Shown here piece by piece: positions 50,352 through 57,396 of a DNA stretch of 64,000 bases (position 1 is its first letter; the number at the start of each line of letters is the position of its first letter). The stretch is from Clostridium sp. (GTDB taxonomy: Bacteria > Bacteroidota > Bacteroidia > Bacteroidales > Muribaculaceae), in the NCBI GenBank assembly GCA_023663805.1, contig JAMPGR010000001.1, positions 1,040,066 through 1,104,065 on the forward strand, read 5' to 3'. The notes under the pieces are model-generated. The model was not told where the DNA came from, did not search any database, and worked only from the letters and a program-made list of their open reading frames with translations. Made by a program: the position numbers and the translations under genes.

Positions 50352-52232
50352 ATGGATACGAACTATTTCTCCTGGGACAACTTCGGGGAGATCGCCCGCA
50401 TAGGCGATCACCTCGAATATGTCTCGGGGATTATCGAAAACCATCCCTGGCCCGAAGAGACACTCGAACGCTACCGGCGCAAAATCGACGTCATCAAAAC
50501 GAAACAGAACGACCGCGCGTTGAATCTCAGCGTAATCGGCGAGTTTTCGACCGGAAAGAGCACATTCATCAATGCGCTTGTCCGTGAGGAACTGCTCGTC
50601 TCGTCGGTCATACAGGGGACTACCGTCTCCAACACGATAATCGAGTATGCGCCGAAACATTCGATGCTTGTCTACCTAAAGGATGGAAGCCAGAAGACTC
50701 TCGTCTTCGAATCGCTACCGGAGATGAAAGAGGCGATACGCGAATATACGGCGACTACCGAGACGGCCCGCGGTGTCAAATATGTCAGACTCGGCGTCCC
50801 CTCGGAGAACCTGAAGGCCGGCATCCGGATTATCGACACTCCCGGGACGAACTCGCTCGAGGCATGGCACGAAGATGTCACCCGCGAAGCCCTGACGAAT
50901 CTCTCCGACCTTTCGATTATCCTTGTCGACGCCAACCAGCCCCTTCCGGAAACTCTGCTGAATTTCATCCAGAGCACGGCGATCGCTCCGGTGCTCCACC
51001 GCTGCGCCTTCGTTATCACGCGAATCGATATGATCCCCGAAAGGGAACACAAGAGAATGATAACCTTCGTTACCCGAAAACTGAAGGGCATCCTCGGCCA
51101 CGACCCGATGGTCGTTCCCTATGTCTCGACAGAAGTCCTGAAGAAAGTCCACGGCGAGCCTGCTGAAGAGAAGTATGTCGGGATGTCGCTCGAGAACGAG
51201 AAACAGATTCACGACCACATGTCGGCCCACCGCGTCAAGGTGCAGGCCCACAAACTGACCTCGTTGATCACGACCCTCTACGCCGACCTCGACGCATCGA
51301 TGGCCCGGATGTCGCAGTCGCTCAACGAACGTCTCGAGACGCTGAACCGCACGCGCACGACTGTCCTTACCCCCTTCCTCGACGCCCAGAAAACCGAGCG
51401 CAAACGCGAACTCCGCTTCAACACAGATATAATCCGAGGTAAACTCCGCGACGAACTCGAGAAAACAATAGAACAAGAAAAAACCGAAATTCTGGATGTC
51501 TTTGACCATCTGCATTCAACATCGAAGATAAAAGAGTATGTCGATAATGAAATTCAGGATGATGTCGATGAATCAACCAAGAAATTAATAAAGATTGCAA
51601 AAAAACACAATCAGAAACTTTCGAAGTTATTCAAAAAAGAGATAGAAACATTCTGCAAACTATTCGAGGAAGAATTCAGGAATCTTCAACTGCTCGAAAC
51701 AGACTTCAAATCTATAAAACCGGAAGCACCGAAAACGATGTCTATCGAAAGTTCTGGAATCAGCCAGGCTGCCGAATATGCCGCCCAAGGAGCCAAAAGC
51801 GAGTCGCGATGGACTGACGGCGGTTTGGCTACGGGTGCTGTTATCGGCACTTTCATTGCTCCCGGAATCGGAACTGTTATCGGAGGGGTAATCGGAGGTA
51901 TCGCGGCTCTGTTTATGGGTGATCAGACGGATAGAGTCCGCAAGGAAGTTCTCGATTCTGTTCGTCCTTCGCTGACCAGACATTTCAATACAGTTATGCG
52001 TAAGGCGACAAAAGTCTTTGACGATAATGTTACGGATCTTGTTAATCAAGTCGACAAAGAGATCAACCGCTACCGCGACACCTATCAGGAACGCGTCAAC
52101 CAGGAGGCAATGAGAGTTCAGTGGGAGAAACGGAAACTGAACGAACGAATCGAGAAAATCGAAGAGGAGAAAACCGGTATGGCAAGCCGACGCCGCACAC
52201 TCGAGGATATCCAGAACCATATAAATGTTTAA
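50352..52232 (+). CDS. Dynamin-like large GTPase, third of three, with AT-rich C-terminal half
   Basis: The 626-aa protein has G1 VIGEFSTGKSTF (61-72), G2 GTTVSNT, G3 DTPG (162-165) and G4-like TRID (223-226). The stalk is helical; a glycine-rich hydrophobic segment at 491-522 (GLATGAVIGTFIAPGIGTVI) is the probable membrane paddle. The C-terminal 100 residues are coiled coil. Base composition falls from about 60% GC (51241-51300) to 32% (51481-51660) and rises again near 52070, so residues of roughly 373-569 look recombinant. It lies 13 bp after the second GTPase gene and overlaps the next gene by 8 bp. Confidence 0.9.
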   Translation: MDTNYFSWDNFGEIARIGDHLEYVSGIIENHPWPEETLERYRRKIDVIKTKQNDRALNLSVIGEFSTGKSTFINALVREELLVSSVIQGTTVSNTIIEYAPKHSMLVYLKDGSQKTLVFESLPEMKEAIREYTATTETARGVKYVRLGVPSENLKAGIRIIDTPGTNSLEAWHEDVTREALTNLSDLSIILVDANQPLPETLLNFIQSTAIAPVLHRCAFVITRIDMIPEREHKRMITFVTRKLKGILGHDPMVVPYVSTEVLKKVHGEPAEEKYVGMSLENEKQIHDHMSAHRVKVQAHKLTSLITTLYADLDASMARMSQSLNERLETLNRTRTTVLTPFLDAQKTERKRELRFNTDIIRGKLRDELEKTIEQEKTEILDVFDHLHSTSKIKEYVDNEIQDDVDESTKKLIKIAKKHNQKLSKLFKKEIETFCKLFEEEFRNLQLLETDFKSIKPEAPKTMSIESSGISQAAEYAAQGAKSESRWTDGGLATGAVIGTFIAPGIGTVIGGVIGGIAALFMGDQTDRVRKEVLDSVRPSLTRHFNTVMRKATKVFDDNVTDLVNQVDKEINRYRDTYQERVNQEAMRVQWEKRKLNERIEKIEEEKTGMASRRRTLEDIQNHINV

Positions 52233-52770
52233 ACCAACCGATATGATAGAACAAGATTTCAATAAATACTGGAAAAAATTCGCAGACCAGTTCCGTGGAA
52301 CCCTGATGACGATGGCCCGCCGTCAGCCGCTGAAATTCCCGGTTGTCAAACTGGTTTTCGAAGACACGAAAGGGTGTTGGGAAAGCGACATCCACGCTGA
52401 AGGACGCTGGCTGAAAAAACTAGAGGGGGAGAATCCCCGTCTCGCCGGCCAGATCCGCGGGATACTCTGCGACGACATGAAACTGACCGAAGTCGAGACT
52501 CCTAAAGGCGGCGGAAGCGCCGTTAACTGGGTTCTGCCGGTCTGCGCCGGCGGTGTCGGTTTCGGGATCGCGAAGATATGGTTCAACACGACGCTCGGTA
52601 TGACGCTCTGGACCGCTCTCCCCCTGCTGGCTGCGATACCCGTCGCACGCGCCATCTCCGGCAGCAAGCAGTCTGACCTCTCGGACTCCGTCATCGACCA
52701 GTACACCGCCCAACTTGATAAATATCGCGATGCCGTACGGTCTGTCATAACGACCGAAGCGTTCGTCTAA
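52225..52770 (+). CDS. Two-TM membrane protein closing the dynamin operon
   Basis: A 181-aa protein of no recognised family. The N-terminal 90 residues are soluble and charged (NKYWKKFADQFRGTLMTMARR; SDIHAEGRWLKKLEGENPRL). Two hydrophobic helices follow at about 98-117 (NWVLPVCAGGVGFGIAKIWF) and 122-142 (MTLWTALPLLAAIPVARAI), and then a short helical tail. The start could be the ATG at 52225, overlapping the third GTPase by 8 bp, or the ATG at 52243. Its 3' end overlaps the convergent methyltransferase gene by 26 bp. A membrane anchor, receptor or effector for the GTPases is an inference from position only. Confidence 0.72.
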   Translation: MFKPTDMIEQDFNKYWKKFADQFRGTLMTMARRQPLKFPVVKLVFEDTKGCWESDIHAEGRWLKKLEGENPRLAGQIRGILCDDMKLTEVETPKGGGSAVNWVLPVCAGGVGFGIAKIWFNTTLGMTLWTALPLLAAIPVARAISGSKQSDLSDSVIDQYTAQLDKYRDAVRSVITTEAFV

Positions 52771-53353
52771 CCGCAACCACATAGTCACCCCCTTCGCGGG
52801 GGCAGGAGGCAATCAGCCCCCACGACTCGAAACGCTCAGCCAAACGGGGCGCCGAAGGGAGAAAATCCCCCGGCGCCCTGTTTGTTCGATGGATGTTGTT
52901 GATAAACTGTTCGTCGGTCGGGAACGCAACATAGATAACGCCATGCTCCGTCAGCGACTCACGAAACAGGCGCTCGAAAGTCTGCCGGGGTTCGTGGAGA
53001 TGTGGATAGACACAATAAAGAATCGCGACGTCGAAACGCCCGCATCCAATCGTTTCCGACTCGAAATCCCGCTCGAGAAGACGGAGATTCGAGAGGCTGG
53101 AACTTTTCCGGCGGGCTTCGGCCAGCATACCAGGCGAGGCATCGACAGCGACAACCTGACCGTCGCGCCCGACCCTGCGGCAGAGTTCCGACAAAAGAAC
53201 GCCTGTTCCTGTTCCGAGGTCCAGCACTCGCATTCCTTCCTCGATTCCGAAGCGATCTGTTATATCCCGGACCTTCTCCGGGGTCGACAATATCTCGCGG
53301 CTGTCCCATTCGGGTGCGAGGCGATCGAAAAACTGGATTTCTTCCTGTGTCAT
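52745..53353 (-). CDS. Class I SAM-dependent methyltransferase
   Basis: The 202-aa protein carries the Rossmann motif I VLDLGTGTGVLLSEL (about 43-57), motif post-I VVAVDASPGMLAEARR and a UbiE/MenG-like core (FDRLAPEWDSRE at the start; FDVAILYCVYPHLHEPR). It methylates an unidentified small molecule. It follows rlmH by 28 bp on the same strand. Its last 26 bp overlap the convergent dynamin-operon membrane protein. Confidence 0.85.
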   Translation of the reverse strand: MTQEEIQFFDRLAPEWDSREILSTPEKVRDITDRFGIEEGMRVLDLGTGTGVLLSELCRRVGRDGQVVAVDASPGMLAEARRKSSSLSNLRLLERDFESETIGCGRFDVAILYCVYPHLHEPRQTFERLFRESLTEHGVIYVAFPTDEQFINNIHRTNRAPGDFLPSAPRLAERFESWGLIASCPREGGDYVVAVRRTLRSL

Positions 53354-53381
53354 TATGGTAAGTAGTGTATCGTTTCGGTTA

Positions 53382-53855
53382 TTAGTCGTGATGGTATGGT
53401 TCTCCGCGGAGGATTGTCATGGCGCGGTAGAGTTGCTCGACCATAAAGAGGCGTATCATTTCGTGGGAGAAAGTCATTTTCGAGAAAGACAACTTCGAGT
53501 CGGCGCGAGCATAGACCGCATCGGAGAAGCCGTATGGGCCTCCGACGACAAAGACGAGCCGTTTCAGTCCGGCCGACATGCGCTGCTGGAGCATTTCGGC
53601 GAAACCCCGCGAGGTCAACTGGGTGCCGCGCTCGTCGAGCAGGACGACATTGTCCGTAGGCGCGAGCGCCTGGAGTATCTGCTCACCCTCTTTCTCCTTT
53701 TGCTGGGCTTCGGTCAGAGAGCGGGTCCGACGAAGGTCGGGGAGTTCGATGATTTCGAACTGGATATAGTGTTTCAGCCGCCGGAGATACTCTCCGATAC
53801 CCTGGCTGATATAGTCGGTCTGTGTACGCCCGACGACTACAAGCGATATTTTCAT
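53382..53855 (-). CDS. rlmH: 23S rRNA (pseudouridine1915-N3)-methyltransferase RlmH
   Basis: A 157-aa SPOUT methyltransferase acting on the ribosomal A site pseudouridine 1915. It starts MKISLVVVGRTQTDYISQGI and shows LLDERGTQLTSRGFAEMLQQ, FVVGGPYGFSDAVYARAD and the C-terminal KMTFSHEMIRLFMVEQLYRA, all diagnostic for RlmH. Length is as usual. It is followed by the methyltransferase gene, and the four-helix-bundle gene lies 40 bp upstream. Confidence 0.97.
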   Translation of the reverse strand: MKISLVVVGRTQTDYISQGIGEYLRRLKHYIQFEIIELPDLRRTRSLTEAQQKEKEGEQILQALAPTDNVVLLDERGTQLTSRGFAEMLQQRMSAGLKRLVFVVGGPYGFSDAVYARADSKLSFSKMTFSHEMIRLFMVEQLYRAMTILRGEPYHHD

Positions 53856-53895
53856 CTTCTCGAAGGGGTTTAAGGTCTTTAGGTTCTTTAGGGGA

Positions 53896-54441
53896 TTAGA
53901 AGCCTCTATTTTTCTTTCTTAGTGCTGTCATTCTTTCTGAAAAGCCTCCAGTCTCGATAAAATCTTTTTCAAGTCTCTCTAACTGTCTGTAAAGAAGATA
54001 GTCTGCCTGATTTATCAGAATGATTGCCATATTGGCTATAGTCTCCGGAGGCCTGGTTGAAGTCAGTGTCATAAAATATTCTGCATCGTTTTGTTCCCGG
54101 CCTAATCTTCGCATAGTCTCATACTCTATACTGCCCTTCTCCCACTGTCTGTAATGTCGTGTCTTCAAATAATCTTCATAATCTTCCAAAAATTCTCTCA
54201 GACTCGCTTTGGCGACATTGACTAATTTTATTTCTGTTTTCGCCGAAGTCGCAGAAGTTGCACACCCCTCGATAATATTTTGTTTGCCACTGCGGGCAGC
54301 ATGGATCATCTGATCGATTGTGCGGTCTCCTTTTGTCAGAAAGCGTGTGCAAAAATCATATGTTATCTGATATATCACATCTGACTTTTGATAACTCAAA
54401 AGATTTTTATAGTTCGCAGTTTGACGGATAAGTTCTCCCAT
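53896..54441 (-). CDS. Four-helix-bundle protein (S23/IVS-type)
   Basis: A 181-aa all-helical protein with LSYQKSDVIYQITYDFCTRF, MIHAARSGKQNIIEG (the family signature of a basic helix and GxxNI.EG) and LREFLEDYEDYLKTRHYRQW. It belongs to the four-helix-bundle proteins related to those encoded in 23S rRNA intervening sequences and widespread as free genes in Bacteroidota. Function unknown. Its DNA is clearly AT-rich: 36% GC over 54121-54240 by hand count, against near 60% around it, suggesting acquisition. It is transcribed from the inverted-repeat promoter at 54463-54507. Confidence 0.88.
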   Translation of the reverse strand: MGELIRQTANYKNLLSYQKSDVIYQITYDFCTRFLTKGDRTIDQMIHAARSGKQNIIEGCATSATSAKTEIKLVNVAKASLREFLEDYEDYLKTRHYRQWEKGSIEYETMRRLGREQNDAEYFMTLTSTRPPETIANMAIILINQADYLLYRQLERLEKDFIETGGFSERMTALRKKNRGF

Positions 54442-54462
54442 ACTGTTGATTTAGTTTTGTAT

Positions 54463-54507
54463 CTGCAAAAGTACATAAAAATCGGGATTTTTTATGTACT
54501 TTTGCAG
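54463..54507. promoter_or_regulatory. Divergent promoter within a perfect 19-bp inverted repeat
   Basis: The arms ctgcaaaagtacataaaaa (54463-54481) and tttttatgtacttttgcag (54489-54507) are exact inverted copies with a 7-bp centre. Each arm carries TACTTTTG, facing the four-helix gene to the left and nadC to the right. No TTTG lies at -33 of either. Confidence 0.75.
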
Positions 54508-54531
54508 GCGATAACAAAACATAACCGAAAG

Positions 54532-55377
54532 ATGAAAACAAAGGATGAACTGATCGACGATCTTCTGACGCTGTCGTTCGCCGAGGATGTCGGCGACGGC
54601 GACCATACGACTCTCAGCACGATTCCCGCCGATGCCCGCGGAAAACAACGGCTTATAATCAAAGAGGAGGGTATCCTCGCAGGAGTCGACATCGCCCGAA
54701 AAGTTTTCGAGAAATTCGATTCCGATCTGAAAATGACCGTGTTCATCAACGACGGAGCCCATGTCAAACCGGGCGACATCGCTTTCGAGGTCGAGGGATC
54801 CGTTCGCTCGCTTCTCCAGACCGAACGGACGATGCTGAACATCATGCAGCGCATGAGCGGGATTGCGACGATGACCGACCGCTATCAGCAGCGTCTCGCC
54901 GGTCTGAAAACAAAGGTGCTCGATACCCGCAAAACAACCCCCGGAATGCGTCTGCTCGAGAAGGAGGCGGTCCGCATCGGTGGCGGCGAGAACCATCGTA
55001 TCGGCCTTTTTGACATGATTCTTATTAAAGACAACCATGTCGATTTCGCCGGAGGAATTCCCCAGGCTGTCGCTTCGGCAAAAAAATACCTTGCCGAACG
55101 GGGCAAGGATCTGAAGATCGAAGTCGAAGTCCGCAATCTCGAGGAGATCGACCAGGCGCTGGAAGCACGCGTAGACCGGATTATGCTCGATAACTTCACA
55201 CCAGAGCGCACCCTCGAGGCTGTCCGCCACATAGACGGACGCACCGAAATCGAATCTTCGGGGGGCATTACGTTAGACACGCTCCGCCAGTATGGCGAGT
55301 GCGGCGTCGACTATATCTCTGTCGGAGCCCTAACCCATTCGGTCAAAGGCCTCGACATGAGTTTCAAAGCAGTTTAA
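54532..55377 (+). CDS. nadC: Nicotinate-nucleotide pyrophosphorylase (carboxylating)
   Basis: NadC converts quinolinate and PRPP to nicotinate mononucleotide in NAD synthesis. From the ATG at 54532 the protein has 281 aa; the open frame upstream runs through the promoter. Typical motifs: AEDVGDGDHTT (about 16-26), RTMLNIMQRMSGIATMTDRY, DTRKTTPGMRLLEKEAVRIGGGENHRIGL (catalytic region) and IESSGGITLDTLRQYGECGVDYISVGALTHS near the end. The usual partners nadA and nadB are not in this window. A hairpin-array repeat begins at its stop codon. Confidence 0.97.
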   Translation: MKTKDELIDDLLTLSFAEDVGDGDHTTLSTIPADARGKQRLIIKEEGILAGVDIARKVFEKFDSDLKMTVFINDGAHVKPGDIAFEVEGSVRSLLQTERTMLNIMQRMSGIATMTDRYQQRLAGLKTKVLDTRKTTPGMRLLEKEAVRIGGGENHRIGLFDMILIKDNHVDFAGGIPQAVASAKKYLAERGKDLKIEVEVRNLEEIDQALEARVDRIMLDNFTPERTLEAVRHIDGRTEIESSGGITLDTLRQYGECGVDYISVGALTHSVKGLDMSFKAV

Positions 55378-55389
55378 TGCGCCTGTTAT

Positions 55390-55537
55390 GCGCCTGCGGC
55401 GCAGTTTATTGTGAGGCTTCGCCTCAGTTTATTGTGCGCCTGCGGCGCAGTTTGCAACTTAAACTACGACCGACAGGCCGTATAATAAACTACGGCGAAG
55501 CCGTACAATAAACTACGGCCGTCAAGCCGTATTATTA
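55390..55537. repeat. Array of six mini-hairpins arranged as a large inverted repeat
   Basis: Six short palindromes (55390-55402, 55413-55425, 55436-55448, 55466-55481, 55492-55504, 55515-55530) are separated by 10-bp spacers of the form AGTTTATTGT on the left and its complement ACAATAAACT on the right. The two halves face each other around agtttgcaacttaaact (55449-55465). The whole could fold as a cruciform or long RNA stem with side hairpins and could stop transcription from both convergent genes. The layout recalls REP/BIME-like elements, without identity to one I know. Confidence 0.85.
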
Positions 55538-56035
55538 GTCTTCGATGGCGATAAATATCCCTTCGGGGGTAAAGAGATAGGTGTCTGGGCCCGGAATCCG
55601 GAGATCGACTTCGTAGACCTTCCCCTTTCGGAACTCGATTGATTCGACAGAACCGGCCATTCCGTCCTTTTCCAGACGCTCATATGCTTTCTTCGGGAGA
55701 AAATCCTTGACTACCGAAGAAAGAAGAACCATATTGTCGGGCGCGTCGATTTCGACGATCTCACCCTTTGTGTTGAACTCGAGGTCGACACCGTTCGAGA
55801 GTTCAACCTCATACTTCCCTTTCGCGAAATATTTTTCGCAACTGCGGACTGCGACACCTTTGAAGTGTTTGTCGATAAACGACTTTGCCTTCGAGGGAAG
55901 TTGCGAAACATCGGTTGAGCCGGCAACGGCGATACCCGGACCTCCGCCGACAAACTGCGCCTCGGCGACGAACGACGGTGTCGCCATTCCGATTATCAGT
56001 GCCGCCACAGCGGCTAACAATCTGTTTGTTTTCAT
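55535..56035 (-). CDS. PepSY-like (PF11396-type) exported protein
   Basis: This 166-aa protein has a signal peptide (to about residue 26, ATPSFVAEAQ) and two repeats typical of the Bacteroidota PepSY_like/DUF2874 group: LPSKAKSFIDKHFKG...YFAKGKYEVELSNGVDLEFNTKGEIVEID (about 47-98) and the second, more diverged copy with IEFRKGKVYEVDLRIPG. The fold probably binds or inhibits peptidases, or senses envelope stress; the biological role is unknown. Its stop lies at the end of the hairpin array. Confidence 0.85.
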   Translation of the reverse strand: MKTNRLLAAVAALIIGMATPSFVAEAQFVGGGPGIAVAGSTDVSQLPSKAKSFIDKHFKGVAVRSCEKYFAKGKYEVELSNGVDLEFNTKGEIVEIDAPDNMVLLSSVVKDFLPKKAYERLEKDGMAGSVESIEFRKGKVYEVDLRIPGPDTYLFTPEGIFIAIED

Positions 56036-56105
56036 CTTTCTACGGATTTTTGATACATCAGTATAACACCCTGCAGGAAATATAGTTCATCCGGACGATT
56101 TTTCG

Positions 56106-56113
56106 TAATTTTG
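56106..56113 (+). promoter_or_regulatory. -7 element of the YczE-like gene
   Basis: TAATTTTG lies 25 bp before the ATG at 56139, without a -33 TTTG at the usual distance. Confidence 0.5.
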
Positions 56114-56138
56114 CATTGTAAAACAGAAAGGAGATTGA

Positions 56139-56912
56139 ATGAACAACCAGAATTCCACTCAAACTATCACTCTATCAACCAGGCAAACTCTGAAAATACG
56201 TATACAATCGTTTATTTGGCAGCACGTTCTGCTGCTTATGTCGTTGCTTGCGATGACCATAGGGGTTGCACTGACAATCCGCTCGAATCTCGGAAGCAGT
56301 GTGATTTCCTCGATCCCGATGGCGATGACCCTCGCCGGGGGTGCCGGAAAAGTCCCTGCGCTGTCGGTCGGCGACTATACAAACCTGATGAACTGCGTTC
56401 TGGTCGCTACACAGATACTGATTCTCCGGCGCCGTTTCGAAAAGGTTCAGTTGTTCCAACTAGTAATAGGAACGATTTTCGGATGGTTCCTTGACCTCAG
56501 TATGTACCTGACGTCGTTCGTCACCCCCGAAACACTCCCGGCGCAGGCTCTCGCCCAATTGACCGGTTGTATTGTTCTTGGGGTCGCTATCGCCTTCGAG
56601 ATACGCTGTGGATCGGTCACGATGCCGGGCGAAGGTGTCCCGGCGGCTATAAACCGTCTGACAGGTGTACCCTTTGCGAAAGCGAAAATCGCGACAGACA
56701 TAACCCTCGTTGTCATCGCCGTCGCGCTCGGGTATATCTTTTTCGGACGCTGGCTGATCAATGTCATCGGTCCGGGAACACTCTTCGCGATGATCTTTGT
56801 CGGCATCGTTGTCCGCATAACCGACCGCCGCATTGGCTGGTTTGACCGCGTCCTAGCCTACCGCCCCGGCTTCCGCCGTTATATCTACGGCCTTCTCCGA
56901 TACAAAAGATAG
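56139..56912 (+). CDS. YczE/YitT-like integral membrane protein (DUF6198-type)
   Basis: A 257-aa protein with about five TM helices (FIWQHVLLLMSLLAMTIGVAL; LMNCVLVATQILIL; FQLVIGTIFGWFLDLSMYL; LTGCIVLGVAIAFEI; ITLVVIAVALGYIFFG; TLFAMIFVGIVVRI). The first helix is followed by TIRSNLGSSVISSIPMAMTL, the typical start of the YczE/YyaS membrane family (annotated DUF6198). Members may transport small solutes; no substrate is known. A stand-alone gene, convergent with yraN. Confidence 0.82.
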   Translation: MNNQNSTQTITLSTRQTLKIRIQSFIWQHVLLLMSLLAMTIGVALTIRSNLGSSVISSIPMAMTLAGGAGKVPALSVGDYTNLMNCVLVATQILILRRRFEKVQLFQLVIGTIFGWFLDLSMYLTSFVTPETLPAQALAQLTGCIVLGVAIAFEIRCGSVTMPGEGVPAAINRLTGVPFAKAKIATDITLVVIAVALGYIFFGRWLINVIGPGTLFAMIFVGIVVRITDRRIGWFDRVLAYRPGFRRYIYGLLRYKR

Positions 56913-56934
56913 AACACGTCCGTTTTTCAGGAGG

Positions 56935-57306
56935 TCAGAGCGCGTCGAGCGGAGGTATTATCGAGTCGGGATAGTGGGTCAGGCGATAGCCGGCTTCGGG
57001 AGTGCCGATAACGGTTATGACATCGAAACGGGGATTCGCCAGCACATCGTGGATACGCATGAAGGAATCGGCAGCGCGAGCCATATGGCGTATCTTCTTG
57101 TCATCAATCACATCGACCGGATCGATAAAATCGTCGGAACGAGTCTTGACTTCGACGAAAGCGATGTCACTTCCGCGCGTTGCGACGATATCGATTTCAT
57201 ACTTTCCGACGCGGATGTTTCGTTCGGCAATCGCCCAGCCGAGTTTGATCATATGCTCCGCGGCCAGTTGCTCACCCCATGCTCCGAGTTCGTTGTGTCG
57301 TGCCAT
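56935..57306 (-). CDS. YraN family (UPF0102) endonuclease-fold protein
   Basis: A 123-aa protein with GAWGEQLAAEHMIKLGW at the start and a restriction-endonuclease-like core: conserved Glu/Asp in RVGKYEIDIVA and the ExK motif in FVEVKTR. These give the D-(E/Q)xK nuclease pattern of UPF0102. The function of the family is unsettled; possibly DNA repair or recombination. It is transcribed divergently from the tricorn protease gene. Confidence 0.92.
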   Translation of the reverse strand: MARHNELGAWGEQLAAEHMIKLGWAIAERNIRVGKYEIDIVATRGSDIAFVEVKTRSDDFIDPVDVIDDKKIRHMARAADSFMRIHDVLANPRFDVITVIGTPEAGYRLTHYPDSIIPPLDAL

Positions 57307-57329
57307 CTTTTTTTTTCATTTCTTTCCGA

Positions 57330-57366
57330 CAAAATTAGCGATTATAACCGAGAAATCGTAATTTTG
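57330..57366. promoter_or_regulatory. Divergent -7 elements between yraN and the tricorn-type protease
   Basis: TAATTTTG on the minus strand (57337-57330) faces yraN and TAATTTTG on the plus strand (57359-57366) faces the protease gene. Neither has a good -33 element. Confidence 0.5.
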
Positions 57367-57396
57367 CAGTCATTATCATCAATACAAGACCAAGAT

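Noticed and set aside
52889..53365. Plus-strand ORF opposite the methyltransferase
   Set aside because: Antisense to a gene with complete SAM-binding motifs.
55390..55537. CRISPR array
   Set aside because: Repeats are 10 bp and hairpins 13-16 bp, orientation flips at the centre, and no cas genes are present.
56974..57396. N-terminal extension of the tricorn-type protease
   Set aside because: It overlaps yraN in antisense, and a clear signal peptide starts at 57397.
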